Shown in pieces: positions 57,739 to 64,000 of a DNA stretch of 64,000 bases. Source of the stretch: Enterobacter sp. ENT03 (GTDB lineage Bacteria > Pseudomonadota > Gammaproteobacteria > Enterobacterales > Enterobacteriaceae); contig NZ_JAHUXA010000005.1 in assembly GCF_019218745.1 (NCBI RefSeq), positions 143,064 through 207,063 on the forward strand, read 5' to 3'. The notes beneath the pieces were generated by a model that made no database searches, was not told where the DNA came from, and saw only the letters and a list, made by a program, of their open reading frames with translations. Within the stretch, counting starts at the first letter, position 1. Each line of letters starts with the position of its first letter. The position numbers and the translations under genes are program-made.

Positions 57739-58419
57739 ATGGCAAAAAGAACAAAAGAGGACGCGTTAAAAACGCGTCAGTTATTAATTGATACCGCTAT
57801 TATAACTTTCTCGCAACAGGGTTTCGCCAGCACATCACTGGATGATATTGCCCGCGCAGCGCATGTAACCCGCGGTGCCATTTATTGGCATTTCGCAAAT
57901 AAAGCAGAATTATTTAATGCTATCTGGGATGAACAATTACCCGTACGGGAAAAAATTGCCAGTAAAATTAGGTTACATCCAGATGCATCTGCCGAAACAA
58001 TATTACGAGAATCATTAATAGAAGGCCTGCGATTAATTGCACAGGAACCGCTGGAGCAGGCATTGGTTGAAATTCTTTACCATAAATGTGAATTTACAAA
58101 AGAGCTAACGGCAGAAATAGAAATACGCGAGCGCCTGCTATTTAATCATGACAATGTTGCATTAATGCTGAAACGCTGCTTACATGAAAACCCTGCATTT
58201 ATGAACAATGACATCGAACTGGCTATCATCATTATTCAGGCCTATCTGAGCGGCATTGTTAAAAACTGGCTTATGACGGATAAAAGTTTTGACCTCGACA
58301 AACTCGCACCGTCACTGGTGGACGGATTGCTGGCATCGCTTCGTATGACGCCGTCTGCGTCAGGGAATCCTCATCCTTTTGCATCTTCGCCCGCACCCGC
58401 CTCCTCGATTTCTCCATAA
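57739..58419 (+). CDS. acrS: AcrS-like TetR-family repressor
   Basis: A 226-aa TetR regulator with the DNA-binding helix-turn-helix at about residues 10-57 (TSLDDIARAAHVTRGAIYWHF) and a helical ligand domain. It matches AcrS/AcrR of E. coli in the N-terminal third and in EILYHKCEF. It is divergent from the extra RND gene across a 223-bp AT-rich gap. The 3' end has a Ser/Pro/Ala-rich tail of about 15 residues that lacks homology to E. coli. AT-rich codon use is marked in the first two thirds. Confidence 0.88.
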   Translation: MAKRTKEDALKTRQLLIDTAIITFSQQGFASTSLDDIARAAHVTRGAIYWHFANKAELFNAIWDEQLPVREKIASKIRLHPDASAETILRESLIEGLRLIAQEPLEQALVEILYHKCEFTKELTAEIEIRERLLFNHDNVALMLKRCLHENPAFMNNDIELAIIIIQAYLSGIVKNWLMTDKSFDLDKLAPSLVDGLLASLRMTPSASGNPHPFASSPAPASSISP

Positions 58420-58547
58420 TCAGCAGATTCAGTCGTTTTTCCTCCATGCTTTTTACATTCGACATGCTTTGTAAAACTCCAGCCACAGGAGGCTTCACAA
58501 ACAAGTGGTAGAATTCGCACATTCACATCGAAGAGGTAATTGTGATC

Positions 58548-58769
58548 ATGAAAAAGTTAATTGCCATTGCACTGTTGTCGTCCGTTCTGGCGGGGTGTGC
58601 TCACGATTCCCCTTGTGTGCCGGTTTATGACGATCAGGGCCGCCTCGTGCATACCAATACCTGTATGAAAGGTACCACCCAGGATAACTGGGAAACCGCA
58701 GGCGCTATCGCGGGCGGTGCCGCGGCCATTGCAGGGGTTACCCTCGGCATTGTTGCACTCACCAAATAA
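58548..58769 (+). CDS. yhdV: YhdV, small outer-membrane-type lipoprotein
   Basis: A 73-aa lipoprotein with lipobox LAGC (C17). The body is almost identical to E. coli YhdV (HDSPCVPVYDDQGR, TCMKGTTQDNWE) and ends in a glycine/alanine-rich hydrophobic stretch. ATG 58548 gives the E. coli N-terminus MKKL; a GTG at 58542 lies nearer AGAGG and could be the real start, adding two residues. Function unknown. Confidence 0.9.
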   Translation: MKKLIAIALLSSVLAGCAHDSPCVPVYDDQGRLVHTNTCMKGTTQDNWETAGAIAGGAAAIAGVTLGIVALTK

Positions 58770-58778
58770 ACTCTCCCG

Positions 58779-58808
58779 CAGGCGTGCTAATGTACGCCTG
58801 TTTTTTTT
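58779..58808 (+). terminator. Terminator of yhdV
   Basis: The 7-bp stem caggcgt/acgcctg with an 8-nt loop is followed by eight Ts. Confidence 0.93.
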
Positions 58809-58980
58809 GCTCCCGCCCGGTGCAATTCGCCAACATTGTTAAAATTATCTTTTACTTTGGATCATTATTTACTCCCTGCCTTTCTGAATAAGTCATTCAC
58901 ACCACCAATGATTCGTCTGCTATGAATTTATTTTGCTCCAATTTGTGGCACAGGTTTTAATTTCGCACCAATCCAGTGCT
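58808..58980 (+). promoter_or_regulatory. NtrC-like enhancer sites upstream of yhdW
   Basis: Three 17-bp sequences resemble the NtrC consensus TGCACC-N5-GGTGCA: 58808-58824 (right half perfect), 58934-58950 (weak) and 58964-58980, which carries GCACCAATCCAGTGC. They lie about 75-245 bp upstream of the sigma-54 -24 element, a normal enhancer distance. Confidence 0.65.
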
Positions 58981-59052
58981 CTGATTTTATTTTTCCCTGT
59001 CTACACTCTCCTTATTACGGGCGTTCAGCATTAATTATCTCGCTCGTAAACC

Positions 59053-59068
59053 TGGCACTACCTTTGCT
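59053..59068 (+). promoter_or_regulatory. Sigma-54 promoter of yhdWXYZ
   Basis: TGGCAC-N5-TTGCT matches the -24/-12 consensus with correct spacing, about 90 bp before yhdW. With the NtrC-like sites it indicates induction under nitrogen limitation. Confidence 0.88.
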
Positions 59069-59156
59069 TTATAGAGTATGGCCAAAGCCACAGACAGGTT
59101 TCAGGCGTTTCCCGGACGCCTTCTTATAACGATAATTTCGCCACACAGGATGCATT

Positions 59157-60182
59157 ATGAAAAAGATGATGATCGCCAGCCTGGCCGCTGCCGGCGCGCT
59201 GTTTGCTGTTGTTAATCAGGCGCATGCTGGCGCCACTCTGGATGCAGTAAAGAAGAAAGGGTTTGTACAGTGCGGTATCAGTGATGGACTGCCAGGTTTC
59301 TCTTATGCCGATGCCAACGGTAAATTTAGCGGTATCGATGTAGATGTTTGCCGGGGCGTTGCTGCTGCCGTTTTCGGCGATGATACCAAAGTAAAATATA
59401 CCCCGCTGACGGCAAAAGAGCGCTTCACGGCGCTGCAGTCTGGGGAGGTGGATGTCCTTTCGCGTAATACAACCTGGACCTCCTCTCGTGACTCAGGCAT
59501 GGGTATGTCATTTACCGGTGTGACCTATTATGACGGCATCGGCTTCCTGACTCACAATAAAGCAGGGCTCAAAAGTGCTAAAGAGCTGGACGGAGCGACT
59601 GTCTGTATTCAGGCCGGTACAGATACCGAACTGAACGTGGCGGATTATTTCAAATCCAACAAGATGAACTACACCCCGGTTACCTTTGATCGTTCTGATG
59701 AATCCGCGAAAGCGCTTGAGTCAGGTCGTTGCGATACGCTGGCTTCTGACCAGTCTCAGCTGTATGCCCTGCGTATTAAACTGAGCACGCCGGGCGAGTG
59801 GATCGTGCTGCCGGAAGTGATCTCGAAAGAGCCGCTGGGCCCGGTGGTTCGCCGGGGTGACGATGAGTGGTTCTCCATTGTTCGCTGGACGCTGTTCGCC
59901 ATGCTGAATGCGGAAGAAATGGGGATCACCTCTAAAAACGTTGATGAGAAAGCGGCGAACCCGGCAACACCTGATATGGCCCATCTACTGGGTAAAGAAG
60001 GGGATTACGGCAAAGATCTGAAGCTTGATAACAAGTGGGCTTACAACATTATCAAGAAAGTCGGTAACTACGCAGAAGTGTTCGAACGTAATGTCGGCTC
60101 AGAAAGCCCGCTGAAAATCAAACGTGGCCAGAACAACCTCTGGAACAATGGCGGTATTCAGTACGCTCCGCCAGTACGCTAA
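59157..60182 (+). CDS. yhdW: YhdW, amino acid ABC transporter binding protein
   Basis: A 341-aa periplasmic polar-amino-acid-binding protein (AapJ-like). A signal peptide covers residues 1-24 (ends AHA). Family sequence: GFVQCGISDGLPGFSYAD split around 35-52 and DVLSRNTTWTSSRD near 99-112. The reading frame is complete here, whereas yhdW is annotated as a pseudogene in E. coli K-12. First gene of yhdWXYZ. Confidence 0.93.
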   Translation: MKKMMIASLAAAGALFAVVNQAHAGATLDAVKKKGFVQCGISDGLPGFSYADANGKFSGIDVDVCRGVAAAVFGDDTKVKYTPLTAKERFTALQSGEVDVLSRNTTWTSSRDSGMGMSFTGVTYYDGIGFLTHNKAGLKSAKELDGATVCIQAGTDTELNVADYFKSNKMNYTPVTFDRSDESAKALESGRCDTLASDQSQLYALRIKLSTPGEWIVLPEVISKEPLGPVVRRGDDEWFSIVRWTLFAMLNAEEMGITSKNVDEKAANPATPDMAHLLGKEGDYGKDLKLDNKWAYNIIKKVGNYAEVFERNVGSESPLKIKRGQNNLWNNGGIQYAPPVR

Positions 60183-60264
60183 GACCTGCTGTTTATGTGT
60201 CTTGCAGTAACGGGCACCGCGTTTGCGGTGTCCGGTCCAGAGTTATGGCTACCGAGGTTTCCTT

Positions 60265-61446
60265 ATGTCCCATCGCCGCCCAACCGTTAAAGGATCGTTA
60301 TCCTTCTCTAACCCCACGGTTCGCGCCTGGCTGTTTCAGATTATCGCTGTACTGGCTGTCGTCAGCGTGGCGATCTATTTGATACATAATACTGTTACCA
60401 ATCTTAGCAACCGCGGCATCACCTCCGGGTTTGCCTTCCTTGATCGCAGCGCTGGTTTTGGCATTGTTCAGCATCTTATCGACTATGAACAAGGCGATAC
60501 CTATGGCCGCGTGTTCCTGGTCGGTTTGCTTAATACGCTGCTGGTATCGGCGCTGTGTATTGTTTTTGCCTCCTTTCTGGGTTTCTTTCTGGGACTCGCG
60601 CGCCTGTCTGAAAACTGGTTGCTGCGCAAATTGTCGACGATTTACATTGAAACGTTCCGAAATATCCCACCGTTGTTGCAGATCTTCTTCTGGTACTTTG
60701 CAGTTCTGCGTAATCTGCCAGGACCGCGTCAGGCAGTAAGTGCGTTCGATGTAGCCTTCCTCAGTAATCGCGGCCTTTATATTCCGGCACCGCAGTTTGG
60801 TGAGGGGTTACTGGCGTTCATTCTGGCCGTCGTGCTGGCGGGCGTCATATCGACAGGACTGTTTCGCTTCAATAAGACACATCAGATCAAAACCGGGCAA
60901 CTACGGCGCACATGGCCGGTGGCGCTTGGACTTTTCGTTGCATTACCGCTCATCGCACAGGGGATCTTCGGGGCCGCTCTGCACTGGGATGTGCCGGAAC
61001 TTCGTGGGTTTAACTTCCGCGGAGGAATGGCGCTCATCCCTGAACTGGCGGCCCTGACGCTGGCCCTGTCGGTTTATACCTCTGCATTTATCGCAGAGAT
61101 TATCCGCGCCGGTATTCAGTCAGTCCCGCACGGGCAGCATGAAGCAGCGCGCTCGCTTGGTTTGCCACATCCCGTTACGCTACGTCAGGTGATCATTCCA
61201 CAGGCGCTGCGGGTGATCATTCCGCCGTTAACCAGTCAGTATCTCAATATCGTTAAAAACTCCTCGTTAGCGGCGGCGATTGGCTATCCAGATATGGTGT
61301 CGCTTTTTGCGGGAACAGTGCTCAACCAGACGGGCCAGGCGATTGAAACCATCGCTATTACCATGTCGGTTTACCTGATTATCAGCCTCGGAATTTCGTT
61401 GCTGATGAATATCTATAACCGTCGCATTGCGCTGATTGAACGCTAA
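60265..61446 (+). CDS. yhdX: YhdX, amino acid ABC transporter permease
   Basis: A 393-aa HisM/GlnP-family permease with about eight helices and the EAA loop GQHEAARSLGLPHPVT near residue 305. The start at 60265 (MSHRRPTVKG) follows a GAGG site and gives E. coli's length; an upstream in-frame codon is rejected. Pairs with YhdY as a heterodimeric channel. Confidence 0.95.
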   Translation: MSHRRPTVKGSLSFSNPTVRAWLFQIIAVLAVVSVAIYLIHNTVTNLSNRGITSGFAFLDRSAGFGIVQHLIDYEQGDTYGRVFLVGLLNTLLVSALCIVFASFLGFFLGLARLSENWLLRKLSTIYIETFRNIPPLLQIFFWYFAVLRNLPGPRQAVSAFDVAFLSNRGLYIPAPQFGEGLLAFILAVVLAGVISTGLFRFNKTHQIKTGQLRRTWPVALGLFVALPLIAQGIFGAALHWDVPELRGFNFRGGMALIPELAALTLALSVYTSAFIAEIIRAGIQSVPHGQHEAARSLGLPHPVTLRQVIIPQALRVIIPPLTSQYLNIVKNSSLAAAIGYPDMVSLFAGTVLNQTGQAIETIAITMSVYLIISLGISLLMNIYNRRIALIER

Positions 61447-61455
61447 GGATCCATG

Positions 61456-62559
61456 ATGACAAAAGCGATCTTGTCTCACCCGTCGCGTCCGGTCAGTTCC
61501 GGGACGGGACGCTATTTACTCTGGGCGCGTAAGAACCTGTTTTCCAGCTGGTCCAATACATTGCTGACTCTGTTCTGCCTGTGGCTCATGTGGGAGTTAA
61601 TTCCCCCCCTGCTTAACTGGGTTTTATTTCAGGCTAACTGGACGGGAACGACCCGCGCGGATTGTACGAAGGAGGGCGCCTGCTGGGTGTTTATCCATCA
61701 GCGGTTTGGTCAGTTTATGTATGGCCTTTACCCTCATGAGCAGCGCTGGCGTATTAATGTGGCATTGATTGTGGGCCTGCTCTCAATCGTACCCATGTTT
61801 TTGAAAACTCTGCCAAAACGTGGCCGCTATATTGCCTGCTGGGCGTTGATCTATCCGGTTGTGGTGTGGTGGCTGCTGTATGGCGGCTTTTTGGGGCTGG
61901 AACGGGTGGAAACTCGTCAATGGGGCGGATTAACGCTGACGTTGATTATCGCCTCCGTTGGTATCGCTGGTGCCTTGCCATTAGGCATTTTGCTGGCCTT
62001 AGGCCGGCGTTCAGCGATGCCGGTGGTGCGGATCCTGTCGGTAGTGTTTATTGAGTTCTGGCGTGGCGTGCCGCTAATCACCGTGCTGTTTATGTCATCG
62101 GTGATGCTGCCGCTATTTATGTCGGAAGGAACCAGTATTGATAAGCTTATCCGTGCACTGGTCGGCGTGGTGCTGTTTCAGTCAGCTTATGTGGCAGAAG
62201 TGGTACGCGGTGGACTTCAGGCATTACCTAAAGGTCAGTACGAAGCCGCTGAGTCACTGGCCCTCGGTTACTGGAAAACGCAGGGGCTGGTGATCCTGCC
62301 CCAGGCACTGAAGATGGTGATCCCGGGTCTGGTTAACAGCATTATTGCGCTGTTCAAAGATACCAGCCTGGTGATCATCATCGGCTTGTTCGATCTTTTC
62401 AGCAGTGTGCAGCAAGCCACTGTCGATCCCGCATGGCTCGGCATGTCGACTGAGGGCTATGTTTTCGCCGCACTGGTTTACTGGATCTTCTGTTTTAGCA
62501 TGTCACGCTACAGCCAGCATCTGGAGAAGCGTTTTAATACCGGGCGTACAGCGCACTGA
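61456..62559 (+). CDS. yhdY: YhdY, amino acid ABC transporter permease
   Basis: A 367-aa permease with the EAA loop [16 protein letters not shown] near residue 259. I use the second of two adjacent ATGs (61456), better placed relative to AAGGA and equal to E. coli. A large extra periplasmic region between the first helices (about residues 55-100) is typical of AapM-type permeases. Confidence 0.95.
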   Translation: MTKAILSHPSRPVSSGTGRYLLWARKNLFSSWSNTLLTLFCLWLMWELIPPLLNWVLFQANWTGTTRADCTKEGACWVFIHQRFGQFMYGLYPHEQRWRINVALIVGLLSIVPMFLKTLPKRGRYIACWALIYPVVVWWLLYGGFLGLERVETRQWGGLTLTLIIASVGIAGALPLGILLALGRRSAMPVVRILSVVFIEFWRGVPLITVLFMSSVMLPLFMSEGTSIDKLIRALVGVVLFQSAYVAEVVRGGLQALPKGQYEAAESLALGYWKTQGLVILPQALKMVIPGLVNSIIALFKDTSLVIIIGLFDLFSSVQQATVDPAWLGMSTEGYVFAALVYWIFCFSMSRYSQHLEKRFNTGRTAH

Positions 62560-62567
62560 GGAAAAAC

Positions 62568-63326
62568 ATGAGCAATACAACTTTACAGCCTGACGATGCG
62601 ATGATTACGCTCGACAATGTGAATAAATGGTACGGGCAGTTCCATGTACTGAAAGATATTAACCTGCAGGTCAAACAAGGCGAGCGTATCGTTCTTTGCG
62701 GGCCGTCGGGTTCGGGGAAATCCACAACCATCCGCTGTATCAACCATCTGGAAGAACATCAGCAAGGCCGGATTGTCGTGGATGGTGTCGAGCTGAATGA
62801 CGACATCCGTAACATCGAAAAGGTGCGCCAGGAAGTCGGAATGGTATTCCAGCACTTTAACCTGTTTCCGCATTTGACCGTTCTGCAGAACTGCACGCTG
62901 GCACCGATCTGGGTACGTAAAATGCCGAAGAAGGAAGCAGAGGCGCTGGCGATGCATTACCTGGAACGCGTACGCATCGCTGAACACGCGCATAAATTTC
63001 CGGGGCAGATTTCCGGAGGACAGCAACAGCGCGTAGCCATTGCCCGCTCGCTATGTATGAAGCCGAAAATCATGCTGTTCGATGAGCCTACTTCGGCCCT
63101 TGATCCTGAAATGGTCAAAGAAGTGCTGGATACGATGATTGGTCTGGCCGAGTCGGGTATGACCATGCTCTGCGTTACCCATGAGATGGGCTTTGCCCGC
63201 ACCGTTGCAGACCGGGTGATCTTTATGGATCGTGGTGAAATCGTTGAGCAAGCACCGCCAGACGCGTTCTTCGCTAACCCTAAATCTGAGCGTACAAGAG
63301 CGTTTTTATCGCAGGTGATCCATTAA
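62568..63326 (+). CDS. yhdZ: YhdZ, amino acid ABC transporter ATPase
   Basis: A 252-aa polar-amino-acid transporter ATPase. Walker A is GPSGSGKST (about residues 45-53), the signature ISGGQQQR near 146-153 and Walker [12 protein letters not shown] near 169-179. Last gene of the yhdWXYZ operon; length equals E. coli. Confidence 0.97.
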   Translation: MSNTTLQPDDAMITLDNVNKWYGQFHVLKDINLQVKQGERIVLCGPSGSGKSTTIRCINHLEEHQQGRIVVDGVELNDDIRNIEKVRQEVGMVFQHFNLFPHLTVLQNCTLAPIWVRKMPKKEAEALAMHYLERVRIAEHAHKFPGQISGGQQQRVAIARSLCMKPKIMLFDEPTSALDPEMVKEVLDTMIGLAESGMTMLCVTHEMGFARTVADRVIFMDRGEIVEQAPPDAFFANPKSERTRAFLSQVIH

Positions 63327-63338
63327 TCTGCTGTTCAT

Positions 63339-63378
63339 TACAGCACAGCAGGCTCCGTGGCCAGCTGTGCTGTATTTT
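63339..63378 (+). terminator. Terminator of yhdWXYZ
   Basis: A perfect 11-bp stem (tacagcacagc/gctgtgctgta) with a 14-nt loop is followed by four Ts, 13 bp after yhdZ. Confidence 0.8.
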
Positions 63379-63392
63379 CAAAAGAAATGCAT

Positions 63393-63427
63393 AGCAAAAA
63401 GCCCAGTCTTTCGACTGGGCTTTTTGC
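63393..63427. terminator. rrnD distal terminator
   Basis: A 16-bp arm (agcaaaaagcccagtc) pairs with its complement ending at 63427 around a ttt-type loop, flanked by Ts on both strands. It ends the minus-strand rRNA operon and would also stop read-through from yhdZ. Confidence 0.93.
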
Positions 63428-63435
63428 TTTATTTG

Positions 63436-63555
63436 ATGCCTGGCAATTCCCTACTCTCGCATGGGGAGACCCCACACTACCATCGGCGCTACGGCGTTTC
63501 ACTTCTGAGTTCGGCATGGGGTCAGGTGGGACCGCCGCGCTAGTGTCGCCAGGCA
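63436..63555 (-). rRNA. rrfF: 5S rRNA, distal copy
   Basis: A full 120-nt 5S rRNA, the second 5S of an rrnD-type operon (after tRNA-Thr). It differs from the proximal copy at nt 10 and 110, a compensatory A-U for G-C change in helix I. Confidence 0.97.
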
Positions 63556-63595
63556 AATTCTTTTCTAAGTGCCGAACTATTAACCGCTTTAAAAC

Positions 63596-63671
63596 TGGTG
63601 CTGATACCCAGAGTCGAACTGGGGACCTCACCCTTACCAAGGGTGCGCTCTACCAACTGAGCCATATCAGC
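63596..63671 (-). tRNA. thrV: tRNA-Thr (anticodon GGT)
   Basis: A 76-nt tRNA with encoded CCA end; the anticodon GGT corresponds to plus-strand 63636-63638. Sequence is that of E. coli thrV, located between two 5S genes as in rrnD. Confidence 0.98.
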
Positions 63672-63683
63672 ACGCTTAATTTG

Positions 63684-63803
63684 ATGCCTGGCAGTTCCCT
63701 ACTCTCGCATGGGGAGACCCCACACTACCATCGGCGCTACGGCGTTTCACTTCTGAGTTCGGCATGGGGTCAGGTGGGACCGCCGCGCTAGTGCCGCCAG
63801 GCA
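63684..63803 (-). rRNA. rrfD: 5S rRNA, proximal copy
   Basis: A full 120-nt 5S rRNA following 23S; nt 10 is G and nt 110 is C, as in the usual enterobacterial sequence. Confidence 0.98.
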
Positions 63804-63896
63804 AATTCTGTTCGTCTAACACCACTCAGGGCATTAAACGCTAATCTGTATCAGCTGAAAATCGCTCAAATCACGCCAAAACATCTTCGGCGTTGT

Positions 63897-64000
63897 AAGG
63901 TTAAGCCTCACGGTTCATTAGTACCGGTTAGCTCAACGCATCGCTGCGCTTACACACCCGGCCTATCAACGTCGTCGTCTTCAACGTTCCTTCAGGACCC
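63897..64000 (-). rRNA. rrlD: 23S rRNA, 3' end (partial)
   Basis: The minus strand ends in GGCTTAACCTT, the normal 3' terminus of enterobacterial 23S rRNA, at 63897. The gene continues beyond the right edge. The 93-bp spacer to 5S is the expected processing spacer. Confidence 0.97.

Larger units (their letters stand above)
58770..59156. other. yhdV-yhdW intergenic control region
   Basis: This 387-bp gap contains the yhdV terminator (58779-58808), NtrC-like sites (58808-58824, 58934-58950, 58964-58980) and a sigma-54 promoter (59053-59068). No gene is seen in it. Confidence 0.75.

Noticed and set aside
58271..58522. 83-aa minus-strand frame overlapping the acrS 3' end
   Set aside because: No homology I recognise, overlaps acrS antisense and has no ribosome site.
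63596..63671. tRNA-Thr as an integration site for a genomic island
   Set aside because: It is embedded in the rRNA operon with normal 5S genes on both sides and no integrase or direct repeat nearby.

Overview
The window is a piece of an Enterobacteriaceae chromosome. Gene order follows the E. coli nanR to rrnD segment almost gene for gene: nanR, sspBA, rpsI-rplM, zapE, zapG, degQ, degS, mdh, argR, yhcN, yhcO, aaeBAX, aaeR, tldD, yhdP, rng, maf, mreDCB, csrD, accBC, yhdT, panF, prmA, dusB-fis, yhdU, acrEF/acrS, yhdV, yhdWXYZ, rrnD. It is not E. coli itself: dcuD and acuI are missing from their E. coli positions, msrPQ and aroQ sit between csrD and accB, and several accessory genes are present. 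An Enterobacter/Klebsiella/Citrobacter-type relative is my inference.

Layout. 1-5 kb: sialic-acid repressor NanR, stringent starvation proteins, ribosomal proteins S9/L13 and division factors ZapE/ZapG. 5-10 kb: periplasmic proteases DegQ/DegS, malate dehydrogenase and the arginine repressor, with ARG boxes before argR. 10-17 kb: YhcN, a barstar-like protein, an extra GabD-type aldehyde dehydrogenase, and the aromatic-acid efflux system AaeXAB with its LysR regulator; a LysR-type inverted repeat and a CRP-like site lie between aaeX and aaeR. 17-29 kb: TldD, the AsmA-like giant YhdP, RNase G, Maf, the MreBCD cell-shape operon and CsrD. 29-33 kb: MsrPQ periplasmic methionine-sulfoxide repair, then aroQ-accB-accC.

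33.4-42.1 kb is the main accessory block, inserted between accC and yhdT and visibly more AT-rich than its flanks. It holds a divergent sugar-catabolic locus: class II aldolase of the KbaY/GatY type, ribose-type ABC importer (binding protein, ATPase, permease), PfkB kinase and DUF4432 epimerase-like protein on the minus strand, and a DeoR-family regulator plus a second, paralogous PfkB kinase on the plus strand. A perfect inverted repeat with further half-site copies in the divergent region is a candidate DeoR operator. A 127-bp ERIC element sits inside the operon, and a strong hairpin separates the binding-protein and ATPase genes. Two kinases plus a bisphosphate aldolase suggest import of a free ketohexose, two phosphorylations and cleavage to triose phosphates; the substrate is not known.

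42-47.6 kb: YhdT/PanF, PrmA, a periplasmic alpha-carbonic anhydrase, dusB-fis with its promoter, and YhdU. 47.7-58.4 kb is a second accessory stretch: a MHYT-GGDEF-EAL cyclic-di-GMP protein, then acrF, acrE and an extra complete RND pump gene without its own adaptor, ending at the divergent TetR regulator acrS. 58.5-63.4 kb: lipoprotein YhdV and the amino-acid ABC transporter YhdWXYZ, preceded by a consensus sigma-54 promoter and NtrC-like sites, so nitrogen control is likely. The right edge is the distal end of rrnD on the minus strand: partial 23S, 5S, tRNA-Thr(GGT), second 5S. The two 5S copies differ by a compensatory base-pair change.
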